Positions 13,720-20,502 of a stretch of DNA of 37,217 nt are shown one piece after another. The notes under the pieces were generated by a model. That model did no database searches and had not been told where the DNA came from. It worked only from the letters and a program-made list of their open reading frames with translations. Origin of the DNA: Candidatus Staskawiczbacteria bacterium (lineage in GTDB: Bacteria > Patescibacteriota > Minisyncoccia > Minisyncoccales > Staskawiczbacteraceae); assembly GCA_023245145.1 (NCBI GenBank), contig JAHFKW010000004.1, positions 1 through 37,217 on the forward strand, in the 5' to 3' direction. Position 1 is the stretch's first letter, and every line of letters starts with the position of its first letter. The translations under genes and the position numbers were made by a program.

Positions 13720-14966
13720 TCTTCTTCTTGTTTAGTTTTTTTATTTTCTTCTATTTCTTGCGCCTCCCTTACTTCCAAGGCACTCCTGCGAACTGGTTCG
13801 GGTTTTTGGTTTAGCACGTTAAAGACTGGCAACATCACTGGCAAAGGCGTAATCTTTTTTAACTTTTTCTTTTTTATTTTTTTAGACTTTTCTTTTTTTA
13901 CTTGTTGCTTTTTGACTACTGTTTTTTTAACTTTTTGTATTGGGATAGCAGGCTGACTCGTCATTAAAAGAGTGGTTTTTATTTTGTTTTTTAGGTGAGG
14001 CTCTTTGGAAATCCCAAAAATAATTTTGGCACTTTGATTGTCAGCGGCAATGCCCTTGCTGATCTTATCCACTTCAAACATGCTTAAATTACCGCCCCCG
14101 GCAATGTTAAATAACACCTTTTGTGCCTTAAAATTACTATTTTGATACAATGGATTATGTAAAATTTCCCGAACTACTTTTTCGGCTCTATCAGAACCAA
14201 AAGCTTCGGCAGTATTTAAAAATGCTTGACTGCCAGTACCACTTAAAATGGTGCGCAAATCAGCAAAATCAATATTAATGATACCGGGACTATAAATCAA
14301 ATCTATCAGACTCTCCAGTGATTCTATGAGACTTTTGTTGACCGTGGAAAATGCATCGGTGATAGCGGTGTTAGCCTGAATAACCTTAAATATCCTTTCG
14401 TTGGGAATAGTAATAGATACGTTAAGTGACTTTCTTAATCCTTTCAGAGCCTTGGTGGCTATTTTATACTTATTTTTTCCTTCAAATTTGAAGGGTAGGG
14501 TAAATATCCCAAAAGTTATGCCACCAAAATTTTTGGCAGATTCCACAAAAGTTTGTGTGGCGCCGGATCCAACACCTCCCCCCAACGAAGCAATAAAAAT
14601 AACTATATCTTGTCCCGAAAACAGCTTAGTAATTTTTTCTTTTTCAGATTCAGCGGCTTTTTTAGCCAAATCAGTGTTTAAACCCGTGCCCAAACCATGA
14701 GTTGCTTCTTGCCCGAATAAAAAGTATTTAATTCCTCGACGTTTTTTGAAAGCCCTTACATCGGTATCGGCAATAACAAAAGTGGCTCTGTTAAGAGATC
14801 TGCCAATTTCTGAAACTATTGATCCGCCACCGCCACCAATACCAATTACCTTTATCTTGGCTTTAAAAAATGATTCGGCGGGAAATGAAGCCGGTGCCAA
14901 AACCTTCTTTCGGTGTTTGACCAATTTTTTGACCCTTTTTGCCAATTTCTTTTTTTTAGACTTCAT
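13683..14966 (-). CDS. ftsZ: Divergent FtsZ / tubulin-like GTPase
   Basis: This cell-division GTPase homologue has 427 aa. A Lys-rich extension (1-36) precedes KVIGIGGGGGSIVSEI (39-54). The tubulin signature is altered: SLGGGVGSGATQTF (127-140) against the usual GGGTGTGAAP. The T7 catalytic loop NIDFADLRTIL (231-241) keeps both Asp233 and Asp236. After a low-complexity Lys/Pro linker (about 340-410) the protein ends WEIPAFLRLKK, close to the canonical FtsZ tail that binds FtsA/SepF/ZipA. So GTP hydrolysis and partner binding are likely kept, but nucleotide contacts differ. It may be a second FtsZ paralogue. It starts immediately after the yggU stop and overlaps galU. Confidence 0.88.
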   Translation of the reverse strand: MKSKKKKLAKRVKKLVKHRKKVLAPASFPAESFFKAKIKVIGIGGGGGSIVSEIGRSLNRATFVIADTDVRAFKKRRGIKYFLFGQEATHGLGTGLNTDLAKKAAESEKEKITKLFSGQDIVIFIASLGGGVGSGATQTFVESAKNFGGITFGIFTLPFKFEGKNKYKIATKALKGLRKSLNVSITIPNERIFKVIQANTAITDAFSTVNKSLIESLESLIDLIYSPGIINIDFADLRTILSGTGSQAFLNTAEAFGSDRAEKVVREILHNPLYQNSNFKAQKVLFNIAGGGNLSMFEVDKISKGIAADNQSAKIIFGISKEPHLKNKIKTTLLMTSQPAIPIQKVKKTVVKKQQVKKEKSKKIKKKKLKKITPLPVMLPVFNVLNQKPEPVRRSALEVREAQEIEENKKTKQEEEWEIPAFLRLKK

Positions 14967-15188
14967 TTAAGTACGGATTTCTATCACCTTGACTCTGGCC
15001 ATGTGTCCCGAAATGATTTCAACCAACGAAGGTGCTACATCAAAATAATCAGCCAACAGCTTAACAATGGCGGCATTGGCCTTGCCATCAATTGGTGGCG
15101 CTTTGACTGACACCGTATAATTTGCCTCATCAATTTTTTCAATACTATCCTCTTTGGCTCCCGGTTTGGCCTTGATAATTATTTTCAT
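14967..15188 (-). CDS. yggU: YggU / DUF167 family protein
   Basis: This 73-aa protein covers the whole DUF167 domain: IIIKAKPGAKEDSI (3-16), VSVKAPPIDGKANAAIVKLLADYF (26-49), and VEIISGHMARVKVIEI at the end, the family's SG..sR.K.v.I motif. The family is widespread and has no firmly known function. The stop codon directly abuts the ftsZ start (TAA-ATG), so these are co-translated. The gene is preceded by a Cys-rich mini-gene 3 bp upstream. Confidence 0.92.
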   Translation of the reverse strand: MKIIIKAKPGAKEDSIEKIDEANYTVSVKAPPIDGKANAAIVKLLADYFDVAPSLVEIISGHMARVKVIEIRT

Positions 15189-15191
15189 ATA

Positions 15192-15368
15192 TTATTTTTT
15201 ATGACCACAATTACACACCATGCAATCGTCCTCACATTCACAACAGTTATAGCACAACCATTCCTGACAAAGACACTTGTCCTTCAATGTAATAAACAAC
15301 TTACCGCATTTTTTACAATTTGCAGTTTCTTTAGGGAATGGCTGTTGCTTTTGCGTTTTAGCCACCAT
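15192..15368 (-). CDS. Cys-rich 58-aa mini-protein
   Basis: This short frame starts at an ATG (15366-15368) and ends with TAA at 15192, 3 bp before yggU. The peptide has 11 cysteines: Cys18/21 (NCKKCGKLF), Cys32/34, Cys39/42/43/45, Cys49/52/54, followed by GHKK. CxxC pairs followed by a hydrophobic turn suggest one or two zinc ribbons or knuckles. No membrane segment is seen. The dense CxxC pattern is unlikely by chance, and the spacing suggests an operon with yggU-ftsZ-galU. Function unknown. Confidence 0.7.
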   Translation of the reverse strand: MVAKTQKQQPFPKETANCKKCGKLFITLKDKCLCQEWLCYNCCECEDDCMVCNCGHKK

Positions 15369-15388
15369 ACCTCATCTTACAACTTAAA

Positions 15389-15420
15389 ACCGCCCTAGTA
15401 AAGGCGGTACAGTATTTTTT
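15389..15420. terminator. Hairpin between tRNA-Ile and the Cys-rich gene
   Basis: ACCGCC (15389-15394) and GGCGGT (15403-15408) form a 6-bp stem with an 8-nt loop. On the minus strand it is followed by TTTTAAG, so it may terminate the tRNA-Ile transcript; on the plus strand a T6 run follows 6 bases later. Confidence 0.65.
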
Positions 15421-15433
15421 CTCTCGTTTTATG

Positions 15434-15505
15434 TGGGCTCAGAAGGAATCGGACCTTCGACCTCTGTCTTATCAGGACAGCGTTCTACCACTGAACTATG
15501 AGCCC
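15434..15505 (-). tRNA. trnI: tRNA-Ile (anticodon GAT)
   Basis: A cloverleaf fits without mismatch: acceptor GGGCTCA/TGAGCCC with discriminator A, D stem GTTC/GAAC, anticodon stem CTGTC/GACAG with loop CTGATAA, T stem GAAGG/CCTTC with loop TCCGATT. It is 72 nt and CCA is not encoded. The T loop has C in place of the nearly universal U55, which would remove the pseudouridine-55 site. Confidence 0.95.
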
Positions 15506-15599
15506 CAATTGTCCCAATTAGATTAAATAGTAACAAATAAAGTATATTTGGTCAACAATAAAATAAAGCACCGCAACATATTCAGTGGGTCAAATTTTT

Positions 15600-16034
15600 T
15601 CAAACTCTAAAAAATATCCCTTTAACTATTTTAGTTCCTGAAAAAAGGGTTATCGGAAATGGCCCTCGATTACTGGTTTCCAACATTAACTTGCCATCAA
15701 AGCCACCTTCAGAACCCGGTTCACAAAAAATTTCACATTGCAAGGCATCCAATCCTTTTTGCGCCAGAGCCCCTTTCATACTTAAAAAACAGGCTACATT
15801 TTCTCCTAGCTTTAATGTTTCCGCAGTATGACAAATCACAAATTCACCTGGTTTTAACAAACAGCCCTCCTGCCCTATCTCAAACTCCTCAAACCCGACC
15901 TCCTTTAGTTTTCGGATTTTATTTCCCAGTGTAAATGTATAACTGGCCGGTTTTAAAAGCTCCTCATTAAATGGAGTAATCTTAATCTCGCCCACTTCAA
16001 CCGCCTTTTTAATTTGTTGTTTGGAAAGAATCAT
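15600..16034 (-). CDS. dCTP deaminase / dUTPase superfamily protein
   Basis: This 144-aa protein has the trimeric dUTPase-like fold: ILSKQQIKKAV and LKPASYTFTLGN at the start (as in DCD, ending of the first motif Pxx.D.xlG), GEFVICHTAETLKL, FLSMKGALAQKGLDA in place of the usual RSSLARLGL, then GFDGKLMLETSNRGPFPITLFSGTKI, which is the DCD motif GxxGxLxLEtxNxxxxPixLxxGxxI with the catalytic Glu in LMLETSN. The usual Ser-Ser-Arg of the phosphate loop is changed, and the C-terminus is short by about 30 residues against E. coli Dcd. Nucleotide deamination is likely but not certain. It lies downstream of an accessory stretch and upstream of tRNA-Ile. Confidence 0.8.
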   Translation of the reverse strand: MILSKQQIKKAVEVGEIKITPFNEELLKPASYTFTLGNKIRKLKEVGFEEFEIGQEGCLLKPGEFVICHTAETLKLGENVACFLSMKGALAQKGLDALQCEIFCEPGSEGGFDGKLMLETSNRGPFPITLFSGTKIVKGIFFRV

Positions 16035-16061
16035 ATATTAAAATTATAACACACTCTCCAT

Positions 16062-16094
16062 AAAAAAACTCGCGAAGCACAATGGCAACGCGAG
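16062..16094 (-). terminator. Terminator of the deoxyribosyltransferase-like gene
   Basis: CTCGCG (16069-16074) pairs with CGCGAG (16089-16094). On the minus strand a T7 run follows directly. Confidence 0.85.
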
Positions 16095-16103
16095 CATGAA
16101 TAA

Positions 16104-16562
16104 CTAGAACTTTTCGGGCAAATAGACAATGGCAATGTCCAGACGAAGGGCCTGTTCGTGCTCCCAACGCGCGCCAACCGAACTTTGCCATCCTTTGAGA
16201 AAATGCAGCTCATGGATGTGCCCCGATTCAAACACAGGCAAATAGAACTCGTTGAGCAAATCGTGATCATACCCAGGCTCAGTCCTGGCCTCCACTAATC
16301 GCGCCATAGCAATTTGAAAGGGCCGCTGGTCAAACACGGTCTTGCTTTGCCGTGATAGCCACTCGATTGCTTCACGAAACGCCTCCATATTTGCCTGAAC
16401 AGACCCTCGTCCGCCCGTTGAAATGGGGCCGCACACCTGAAGAACTGGTGTCCCCGGAAGTCTTTTCAGGAAATTCAACGCAAACTTTTTCATCTCTGTA
16501 TAGCTCGACATAGAGGCGACCAATTTAACCTCAGCCGGTGTCCAATGCAGATGAAAATCCAT
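16104..16562 (-). CDS. Nucleoside 2-deoxyribosyltransferase-like (DUF4406-like) protein
   Basis: This 152-aa orphan has a GGAG ribosome-binding site 9 bases before the ATG and its own terminator. Residues 40-60 (VLQVCGPISTGGRGSVQANM) followed by EAFREAIEWLSRQ have the pattern sGPxtg....N..aF..a...L of DUF4406 and 2'-deoxyribosyltransferases, and VGARWEHEQALRLDIAIVYLP near the end resembles their final DxxvalP strand. The assignment rests on this outline only. The function may be nucleotide salvage or base exchange, often carried by mobile elements. GC content and start signals differ from the AT-rich neighbours, suggesting a separate origin. Confidence 0.6.
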   Translation of the reverse strand: MDFHLHWTPAEVKLVASMSSYTEMKKFALNFLKRLPGTPVLQVCGPISTGGRGSVQANMEAFREAIEWLSRQSKTVFDQRPFQIAMARLVEARTEPGYDHDLLNEFYLPVFESGHIHELHFLKGWQSSVGARWEHEQALRLDIAIVYLPEKF

Positions 16563-16623
16563 GATGTTTTCTCCGATTCTAGTTGTTAGTGAAAGGTGCA
16601 GTGATTTTAAATTACATTAAACT

Positions 16624-16656
16624 AAAAAGCCTCGTTTTTCAAGAGAGCTTTTTATT
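16624..16656. terminator. Bidirectional hairpin terminator
   Basis: AAAAAGC (16624-16630) and GCTTTTT (16647-16653) with an inner CTC/GAG pair give an A-stem-T structure that can work in both directions. It lies downstream of the 70-aa zinc-ribbon gene on the minus strand. Confidence 0.65.
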
Positions 16657-16709
16657 TACAAAATAATTTACAACTTTTCTTAAACAACTTTTAATGTATT
16701 CCGTATATT

Positions 16710-16922
16710 TCATATCTTTTCATCTTTATCAGCCACGCCAAGATCTTTAAATGTCTTTTTACGACACTCTTCGCACATGGCATGCGTTATAATACCAGGC
16801 TTATCATCTTTCCAATCGGCTAACCCCATATCCCCATTACACCAACTGCAAACCTTCTTTACCGTGTATTTTCCCTCTGAATCTGGTATATCTGGTGTAT
16901 CTTGTGGTTCTTGTTCTGACAT
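16710..16922 (-). CDS. Small zinc-ribbon-like protein
   Basis: This 70-aa protein has an acidic Pro-rich N-terminus (1-16) and then KKVCSWCNGDMG (Cys25, Cys28) and ITHAMCEECRKK (His47, Cys50, Cys53), a CxxC..HxxCxxC arrangement typical of a single zinc ribbon. Very similar small proteins with CSWC and THGxCxxC occur in Patescibacteria and other anaerobes without known function (from memory). There is no membrane segment. The leader is AT-rich. A broken CYTH gene and a palindrome precede it. Confidence 0.65.
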   Translation of the reverse strand: MSEQEPQDTPDIPDSEGKYTVKKVCSWCNGDMGLADWKDDKPGIITHAMCEECRKKTFKDLGVADKDEKI

Positions 16923-16959
16923 AATAAATTTATATTAAAGCCCAGTCAATTGTTGTATA

Positions 16960-17008
16960 CGTTTTATAACAAGGACATAGCAACGACGTAGCAAGGACGG
17001 TCCTTGCT
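16960..17008. repeat. Palindromic repeat AGCAAGGAC-g-GTCCTTGCT
   Basis: The perfect 9-bp arms (16990-16998 and 17000-17008) are preceded by related degenerate copies (ACAAGGACATAGCAACGACGT). GCAACGACGT also occurs in the 5770-5782 palindrome. It creates the stop codon of the CYTH fragment. Confidence 0.8.
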
Positions 17009-17087
17009 AATTCTTCTTTTTGAATAATTCAACAAGATCTTCTCTTTCTTTTCTTGTAAGTTCTACTTTTATTTCTACTTCGTACAT
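17007..17087 (-). pseudogene. N-terminal stump of a CYTH-domain (CyaB-like) gene
   Basis: The 26 codons open MYEVEIKVELTRKEREDLVE, matching the hallmark ExExK start of CYTH proteins (class IV adenylate cyclase / thiamine triphosphatase), then stop at a TAG formed by a palindromic repeat. The catalytic barrel strands that should follow are absent, so it is a remnant. No trace of the rest is seen before the next gene at 16922. Confidence 0.55.
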
Positions 17088-17104
17088 ATTTATTTCTATA
17101 TATT

Positions 17105-17350
17105 TCAACGATTTTTATACAACCACCAGGACTTTTTCCATCCATTCGTCTTCCATCTGAAAAAGAAATGGACGCAAATGGCCAGTATCGCAAGAAACAG
17201 GAATACATACGCCGTGATTGCGAGCCCCTTCCAACTATACATTATAACTACGAACACGACTATTGTAATATATTTTATAACCCGGAACCGCACCGTTTGC
17301 CCGCGCACAATCACCTCTTTTTCTCTCTTTAAAATTTCTTTAAGCGACAT
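17105..17350 (-). CDS. Small two-helix membrane protein
   Basis: This 81-aa protein has a basic N-terminus (KEILKREKEVIVRGQTVRFR), then two hydrophobic stretches at about 27-43 and 46-64 separated by SWKG, and a Trp/Lys-rich C-terminus (RWKTNGWKKSWWLYKNR). Such short hairpin membrane proteins are common in Patescibacteria; I do not recognise the family. No Shine-Dalgarno sequence is visible before the ATG. It lies in a run of accessory and broken genes. Confidence 0.55.
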   Translation of the reverse strand: MSLKEILKREKEVIVRGQTVRFRVIKYITIVVFVVIMYSWKGLAITAYVFLFLAILAICVHFFFRWKTNGWKKSWWLYKNR

Positions 17351-17418
17351 TTTTATTTTTCTTTTCGTAGCGGCCAGGCCAACAAAATTGTGTCAATTTT
17401 CCTTTCTTTGTTTTCACC

Positions 17419-17499
17419 TTATTTCTTCCGCCTCACCGCCAGTTTGATGATTTTTTCGAGTTCTTTAATATTAATATCGGAAAGTTTGTTGATATACAA
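17419..17499 (-). pseudogene. Short C-terminal remnant, helix-rich
   Basis: This frame reads YINKLSDINIKELEKIIKLA then VRRKK and a stop. The amphipathic helix looks like the end of a real protein, but there is no good start: only a TTG right after a run of seven or eight G. Upstream the frame runs into the end of the VOC gene. It may be a remnant, or its start may have been lost through a homopolymer error at the C-run 17500-17507. Confidence 0.3.
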
Positions 17500-17508
17500 C
17501 CCCCCCCT

Positions 17509-17985
17509 TTAACCTCTTCGTGCAACGTCGATGACTGCAACATTTATTTTTTTCATAGTCATCATTGCGTCAAAAGCTCGTTTTACTTCTGCGCCACCAG
17601 CTGAGAGTGCTTCAGTTAGCGTACGTGGCGTGATTTGCCAAGATATTCCCCAGCGGTCCTTACACCACCCGCAGTCGCTCTCCTTGCCACCGTTATCAAC
17701 AATTGCATTCCAGTAACGATCCGTTTCCTCCTGGTTGTCCGTTGCAATCTGAAAAGAGAATGCTTCAGTTTGCTTAAACGCAGGACCACCATTCAGGCCA
17801 ATACAAGTAATTCCAAAGACCGTAAACTCTACCGTGAGCGCATCGCCTTTCTTGCCACCTGGAAAATCACTGGGTGCATAAAAGATGTTAATTAGTTTAC
17901 TATCTGGAAAAGTAGCTGCGTAAAAATTCGCCGCGCTTTCTGCATCTTTATTAAACCAGAGGCAAATGGTATTTTTTGGTGTCAT
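17509..17985 (-). CDS. VOC-superfamily protein (PhnB / 3-demethylubiquinone methyltransferase-like)
   Basis: This 158-aa protein has two beta-alpha-beta-beta-beta halves of the glyoxalase-bleomycin-VOC fold. It opens ICLWFNKDAESAANFYAATFPDSKL (7-31), the usual start of the PF06983-type family; the middle has GITCIGLNGGPAFKQTEAFSFQI; then DNGGKESDCGWCKDRWGISWQITP (102-125), where the second half's metal-side residues and the WG..WQ..P motif lie. These proteins are annotated as 3-demethylubiquinone methyltransferases by name only; the real role is usually unknown. Such genes are often acquired horizontally. Confidence 0.85.
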   Translation of the reverse strand: MTPKNTICLWFNKDAESAANFYAATFPDSKLINIFYAPSDFPGGKKGDALTVEFTVFGITCIGLNGGPAFKQTEAFSFQIATDNQEETDRYWNAIVDNGGKESDCGWCKDRWGISWQITPRTLTEALSAGGAEVKRAFDAMMTMKKINVAVIDVARRG

Positions 17986-18078
17986 ATTTATTTAGTATAT
18001 TAATATTAATTTCTATTTTGAGAAAGAATGCTGTGTTCCTCGGTCTATAACCAACATTTCAGGAATAAAAATTAAATA

Positions 18079-18516
18079 TTATAAATTTTTCATGAGACCC
18101 ACTCTTGCGTGCCCCGAAGGGTAAAAATTCTCAAACCTAGCAAAAACTTTATAGCCCTGTTTAACATAGAAAGCCTCTCCTTCATATGCCGCTGTCCAAA
18201 CCCAAATATACTTTATGCCAAACAACCTAATCTTATCCTCAAGCAACAATAATAGCTTTTTGCCATAACCATGCCTTCTGTATTCTTTTTCGACCAATAA
18301 ATCAGTTAAATAAAAATACGGCTGGTATCGATCACCGTTTTTGTTTGCTAATCCACTTGATGCTCCTACAAACTTTCCGTTATCGGTTGCGATAAAACCA
18401 AAGCGCTCTTGTTTTTCTGGCAGATTACCAAACTCTAAACCGTGCTCGTTAAAAGCTTCTTGTTCTCGCCTATACTCTATGTCGATCATATCACGAAACT
18501 CAAATGCTATAGCCAT
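18079..18516 (-). CDS. GNAT-family N-acetyltransferase
   Basis: This 145-aa GNAT-fold protein has the acetyl-CoA motif A at YLTDLLVEKEYRRHGYGKKL, with the Q/RxxGxG/A loop RRHGYG, then KLLLLLEDKIRLFGIKYIWV and the motif B strand AYEGEAFYVKQGYKVFARFEN. The substrate cannot be told. The family includes antibiotic- and protein-modifying enzymes. It is the last gene before the large gap that begins the accessory block. Its leader is AT-rich without a ribosome-binding site. Confidence 0.85.
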   Translation of the reverse strand: MAIAFEFRDMIDIEYRREQEAFNEHGLEFGNLPEKQERFGFIATDNGKFVGASSGLANKNGDRYQPYFYLTDLLVEKEYRRHGYGKKLLLLLEDKIRLFGIKYIWVWTAAYEGEAFYVKQGYKVFARFENFYPSGHARVGLMKNL

Positions 18517-18645
18517 ACAATAAATAGAAAATTAAATTTTATGCCTCTCGGTCACTTATAACCATATACTAAACTGCTGACTGACCCAGTCTAGAACCCC
18601 ACTTCCTAAGGGCAAACTGGGTATTATTGAGTATATTAAACATAG

Positions 18646-18656
18646 GCGTCTCAGTC
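18646..18656. repeat. Putative left attachment-site core (direct repeat)
   Basis: GCGTCTCAGTC occurs here and at 33877-33887 in the same orientation. The right copy lies 92 bp after the serine recombinase gene. The two copies bracket all the phage-like and exporter genes. An 11-bp match can also occur by chance in a window of this size. Confidence 0.4.
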
Positions 18657-18732
18657 GGGGTCATTATATCACAAAACGGAACAAATGGAACACTTTTTCG
18701 TGGTTTTCCAAGGGAGAATGAAGCTAAATTAC

Positions 18733-18767
18733 GGGACACGTGTTCCGAGTGTCCCACTCCCCTTTTT
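18733..18767 (+). terminator. Hairpin with T-run in the gap
   Basis: GGGACAC (18733-18739) and GTGTCCC (18749-18755) pair perfectly, followed by ACTCCCC and T5. No plus-strand gene is upstream, so it may insulate the following unit or be an operator. Confidence 0.5.
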
Positions 18768-18794
18768 AAGAAATATGGATAAAAATTGGTGCTA

Positions 18795-18822
18795 TTGACA
18801 AGGGTTTTAAAAAGCGTAGACT
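18795..18822 (+). promoter_or_regulatory. Sigma-70-like promoter
   Basis: TTGACA (18795-18800), a 16-bp spacer and TAGACT (18817-18822). It would start a transcript near 18,829 reading towards the long hairpin at 18982-19055 and the methyltransferase gene. Confidence 0.6.
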
Positions 18823-18828
18823 GGACAG

Positions 18829-19059
18829 TAGATCGTTCAAAATTTTACTGACTGAAACCGCCAGAGAGGTGTGACCTCTCATTGCACTCTTCCTGCAAAA
18901 CCAAGGAAGTAAAACAAATTACAAGAGTAGCGCTTTCAGCTAAATATAGCTCTCCGTTAGTTTGGAGTAAAATTACCACCTAGGAACTATTTAGAAAAAA
19001 GAAAATATCCGATGACATTTTTGTCGGCCTGTTTTCTCTTTTTTGAGTAGTTCCTTTTT
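18829..19059 (+). ncRNA. Candidate structured RNA or attenuated leader
   Basis: About 230 nt between a promoter and a terminator-like hairpin, with no ORF that has a ribosome-binding site. Possible stems: AGAGGT/ACCTCT at 18,874-18,888; CTTCCT/AGGAAG; ACTCTT/AAGAGT; TAGCT pair; CTCC/GGAG; and the terminal hairpin. It could be a small RNA, or a leader that controls read-through into the methyltransferase-terminase cassette. I see no known RNA family signature. Confidence 0.4.
18982..19059 (+). terminator. Long hairpin with U-tract (terminator or attenuator)
   Basis: AGGAACTA (18982-18989) pairs with TAGTTCCT (19048-19055); inside, GAAAAAAGAAAA pairs with TTTTCTCTTTTTT with one bulge; the tip is CCGA..TCGG. 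T5 follows. The stem is about 25 bp, longer than ordinary terminators. Confidence 0.7.
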
Positions 19060-19129
19060 GTTTTACCCAAAAGGTTAACAACTGGTCGACAGCCTCTATT
19101 TAAGAAATGGAACATGCCAAGACAATGCC

Positions 19130-19157
19130 GTCGAACGGTCTGAAATATTAACCTAAA
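19130..19157 (+). promoter_or_regulatory. Leader motif shared with the recombinase gene
   Basis: ATATTAACCTAAA (19145-19157) is followed by an A-rich stretch and the ATG at 19168; GTCGAA stands 9 bp before it. The same 13-mer with GTCGAA 7 bp before it precedes the recombinase start (32424-32449). Most likely a common promoter or operator. Confidence 0.5.
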
Positions 19158-19167
19158 TAAAACAAAC

Positions 19168-20502
19168 ATGAACGAGAAAATTGAAATTGTTTACGTGCCG
19201 ATTGAGAAGCTCAGGCCATCGGAATACAACCCGAGAAAAATTAGCCCTGAGTCATTTGAACAATTAAAAGAAAGTTTAAAACGGTTTGAGCTAGTGGATC
19301 CGCTTATCGTCAATTGTGCCGAGAATAGAAACGGCGTAGTTATCGGTGGCCACATGAGATTACGAGCCGCCATTGAAGTTGGTTTCAAGGAAGTTCCAGT
19401 AGTATACCTGAACATTCCCAATCTTGAAAAAGAAAAAGAGCTCAACATCCGGCTCAATAAAAATACGGGTGAGTTTGACTGGAACCTCTTGGCCGATTTT
19501 AACGAAACATTTCTCAAAGATGTTGGCTTTAACAGCGAGGAACTAGATAACGTGTTTGGCATCGAAGATACACCCGAGCAGTTTGATCTGCAAAAAGAAT
19601 TACAAAAGCTCAACATCCAAAAAATTGAAATTGAGAAAAGAGATGTATGGGATTTAAACGGAAGTCGGCTTATGTGCGGAGACTCTACAATTGAGTCAGA
19701 AATGTTAGCGTTGATGGACGGAGAAAAAGCGGACATGTGCTTTACCGACCCGCCATACATTTTAGATTATTTGCGTGGCAAAAAGAAGAAAAGCGGTGAA
19801 GCTGTCACTGGCTTTGGAGCCAAACGTGATCGCCGATACTTGGAAACTGATTCCCTGCCAGATAATTTCACCGAGCTTTGGATGAAAAATGTGAAAGCCG
19901 TGGCCAAAGATGACTTTCATATCATCGTATATGAGAATTGGAAAAATATCCGAACCATTTGGAATGAAATGGAAAAATACTGGAAGGTAAAAAACATGAT
20001 TGTCTGGCATCTGCCCAACCGCGTACAAGGATTTGCCGCCAAGTACAAGTTCTTTAACAAGCATGACATTGCCATGGTTGGAACGTCGCATAATGAAACG
20101 AAATTGAATGAGGAATCGGAAGAGGACTTACTCCAAAACGATTACGAAACCGCCCTCTACGCTATCTCCGGCAAACCACATTGGGAGGGTTATGAAAAAG
20201 GCAAAAAGATTTGCCCTACAGATTTTCTTGAATACAAAGCAGCCGATGAAAAATCCAGCGGACAAGGCATTATCTTTGGCACTAAACCAACTGAAATTCT
20301 CATCCCCTACATTAAAGTGCTCACAAAAAGAGATGATTTAATTTTGGAACCCTTTGGCGGATCAGGTTCAACACTGATCGCGGCCACTAAAATGAAGCGC
20401 CGATGCTATATTATGGAAAAGTCGCCCGTGTATGCTGAAGTTATACGGCAACGCTGGGAAAAGTTAACTGGTCTTAAGGCCGTCAAAATCCATGGCAAGT
20501 AA
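19168..20502 (+). CDS. ParB-domain DNA methyltransferase (N6-adenine/N4-cytosine type)
   Basis: This 444-aa fusion has a ParB/Srx-like nuclease-fold domain at 8-85 (VPIEKLRPSEYNPRK, VIGGHMRLRAAIEVGFKEVP) and a DNA methyltransferase from about 155. The target motif IV TDPPY is at 193-197 and the AdoMet motif EPFGGSGSTLIAA at 394-406, so motif IV comes before motif I, the beta-class order. Such ParB-methyltransferase fusions often sit beside phage terminase genes. No cognate restriction enzyme is present, so the role is probably protection or packaging-related marking. The next gene overlaps by 11 bp. Confidence 0.9.
   Translation: MNEKIEIVYVPIEKLRPSEYNPRKISPESFEQLKESLKRFELVDPLIVNCAENRNGVVIGGHMRLRAAIEVGFKEVPVVYLNIPNLEKEKELNIRLNKNTGEFDWNLLADFNETFLKDVGFNSEELDNVFGIEDTPEQFDLQKELQKLNIQKIEIEKRDVWDLNGSRLMCGDSTIESEMLALMDGEKADMCFTDPPYILDYLRGKKKKSGEAVTGFGAKRDRRYLETDSLPDNFTELWMKNVKAVAKDDFHIIVYENWKNIRTIWNEMEKYWKVKNMIVWHLPNRVQGFAAKYKFFNKHDIAMVGTSHNETKLNEESEEDLLQNDYETALYAISGKPHWEGYEKGKKICPTDFLEYKAADEKSSGQGIIFGTKPTEILIPYIKVLTKRDDLILEPFGGSGSTLIAATKMKRRCYIMEKSPVYAEVIRQRWEKLTGLKAVKIHGK

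Larger units (their letters stand above)
18517..18794. other. Gene-free gap with several dyads
   Basis: I see no convincing gene here. It holds a 7-bp dyad ACCCAGT/ACTGGGT (about 18,578-18,615), a -10-like TATAAT on the minus strand (18663-18668), the 11-bp repeat also found at 33,877, and a GGGACAC/GTGTCCC hairpin at 18733-18755. A 62-codon minus frame (18569-18757) has no recognisable features. Confidence 0.5.

Noticed and set aside
18569-18757. 62-codon minus-strand frame in the gap before the methyltransferase
   Set aside because: No ribosome-binding site or domain; it spans several dyads and a -10-like box and looks like noncoding DNA.
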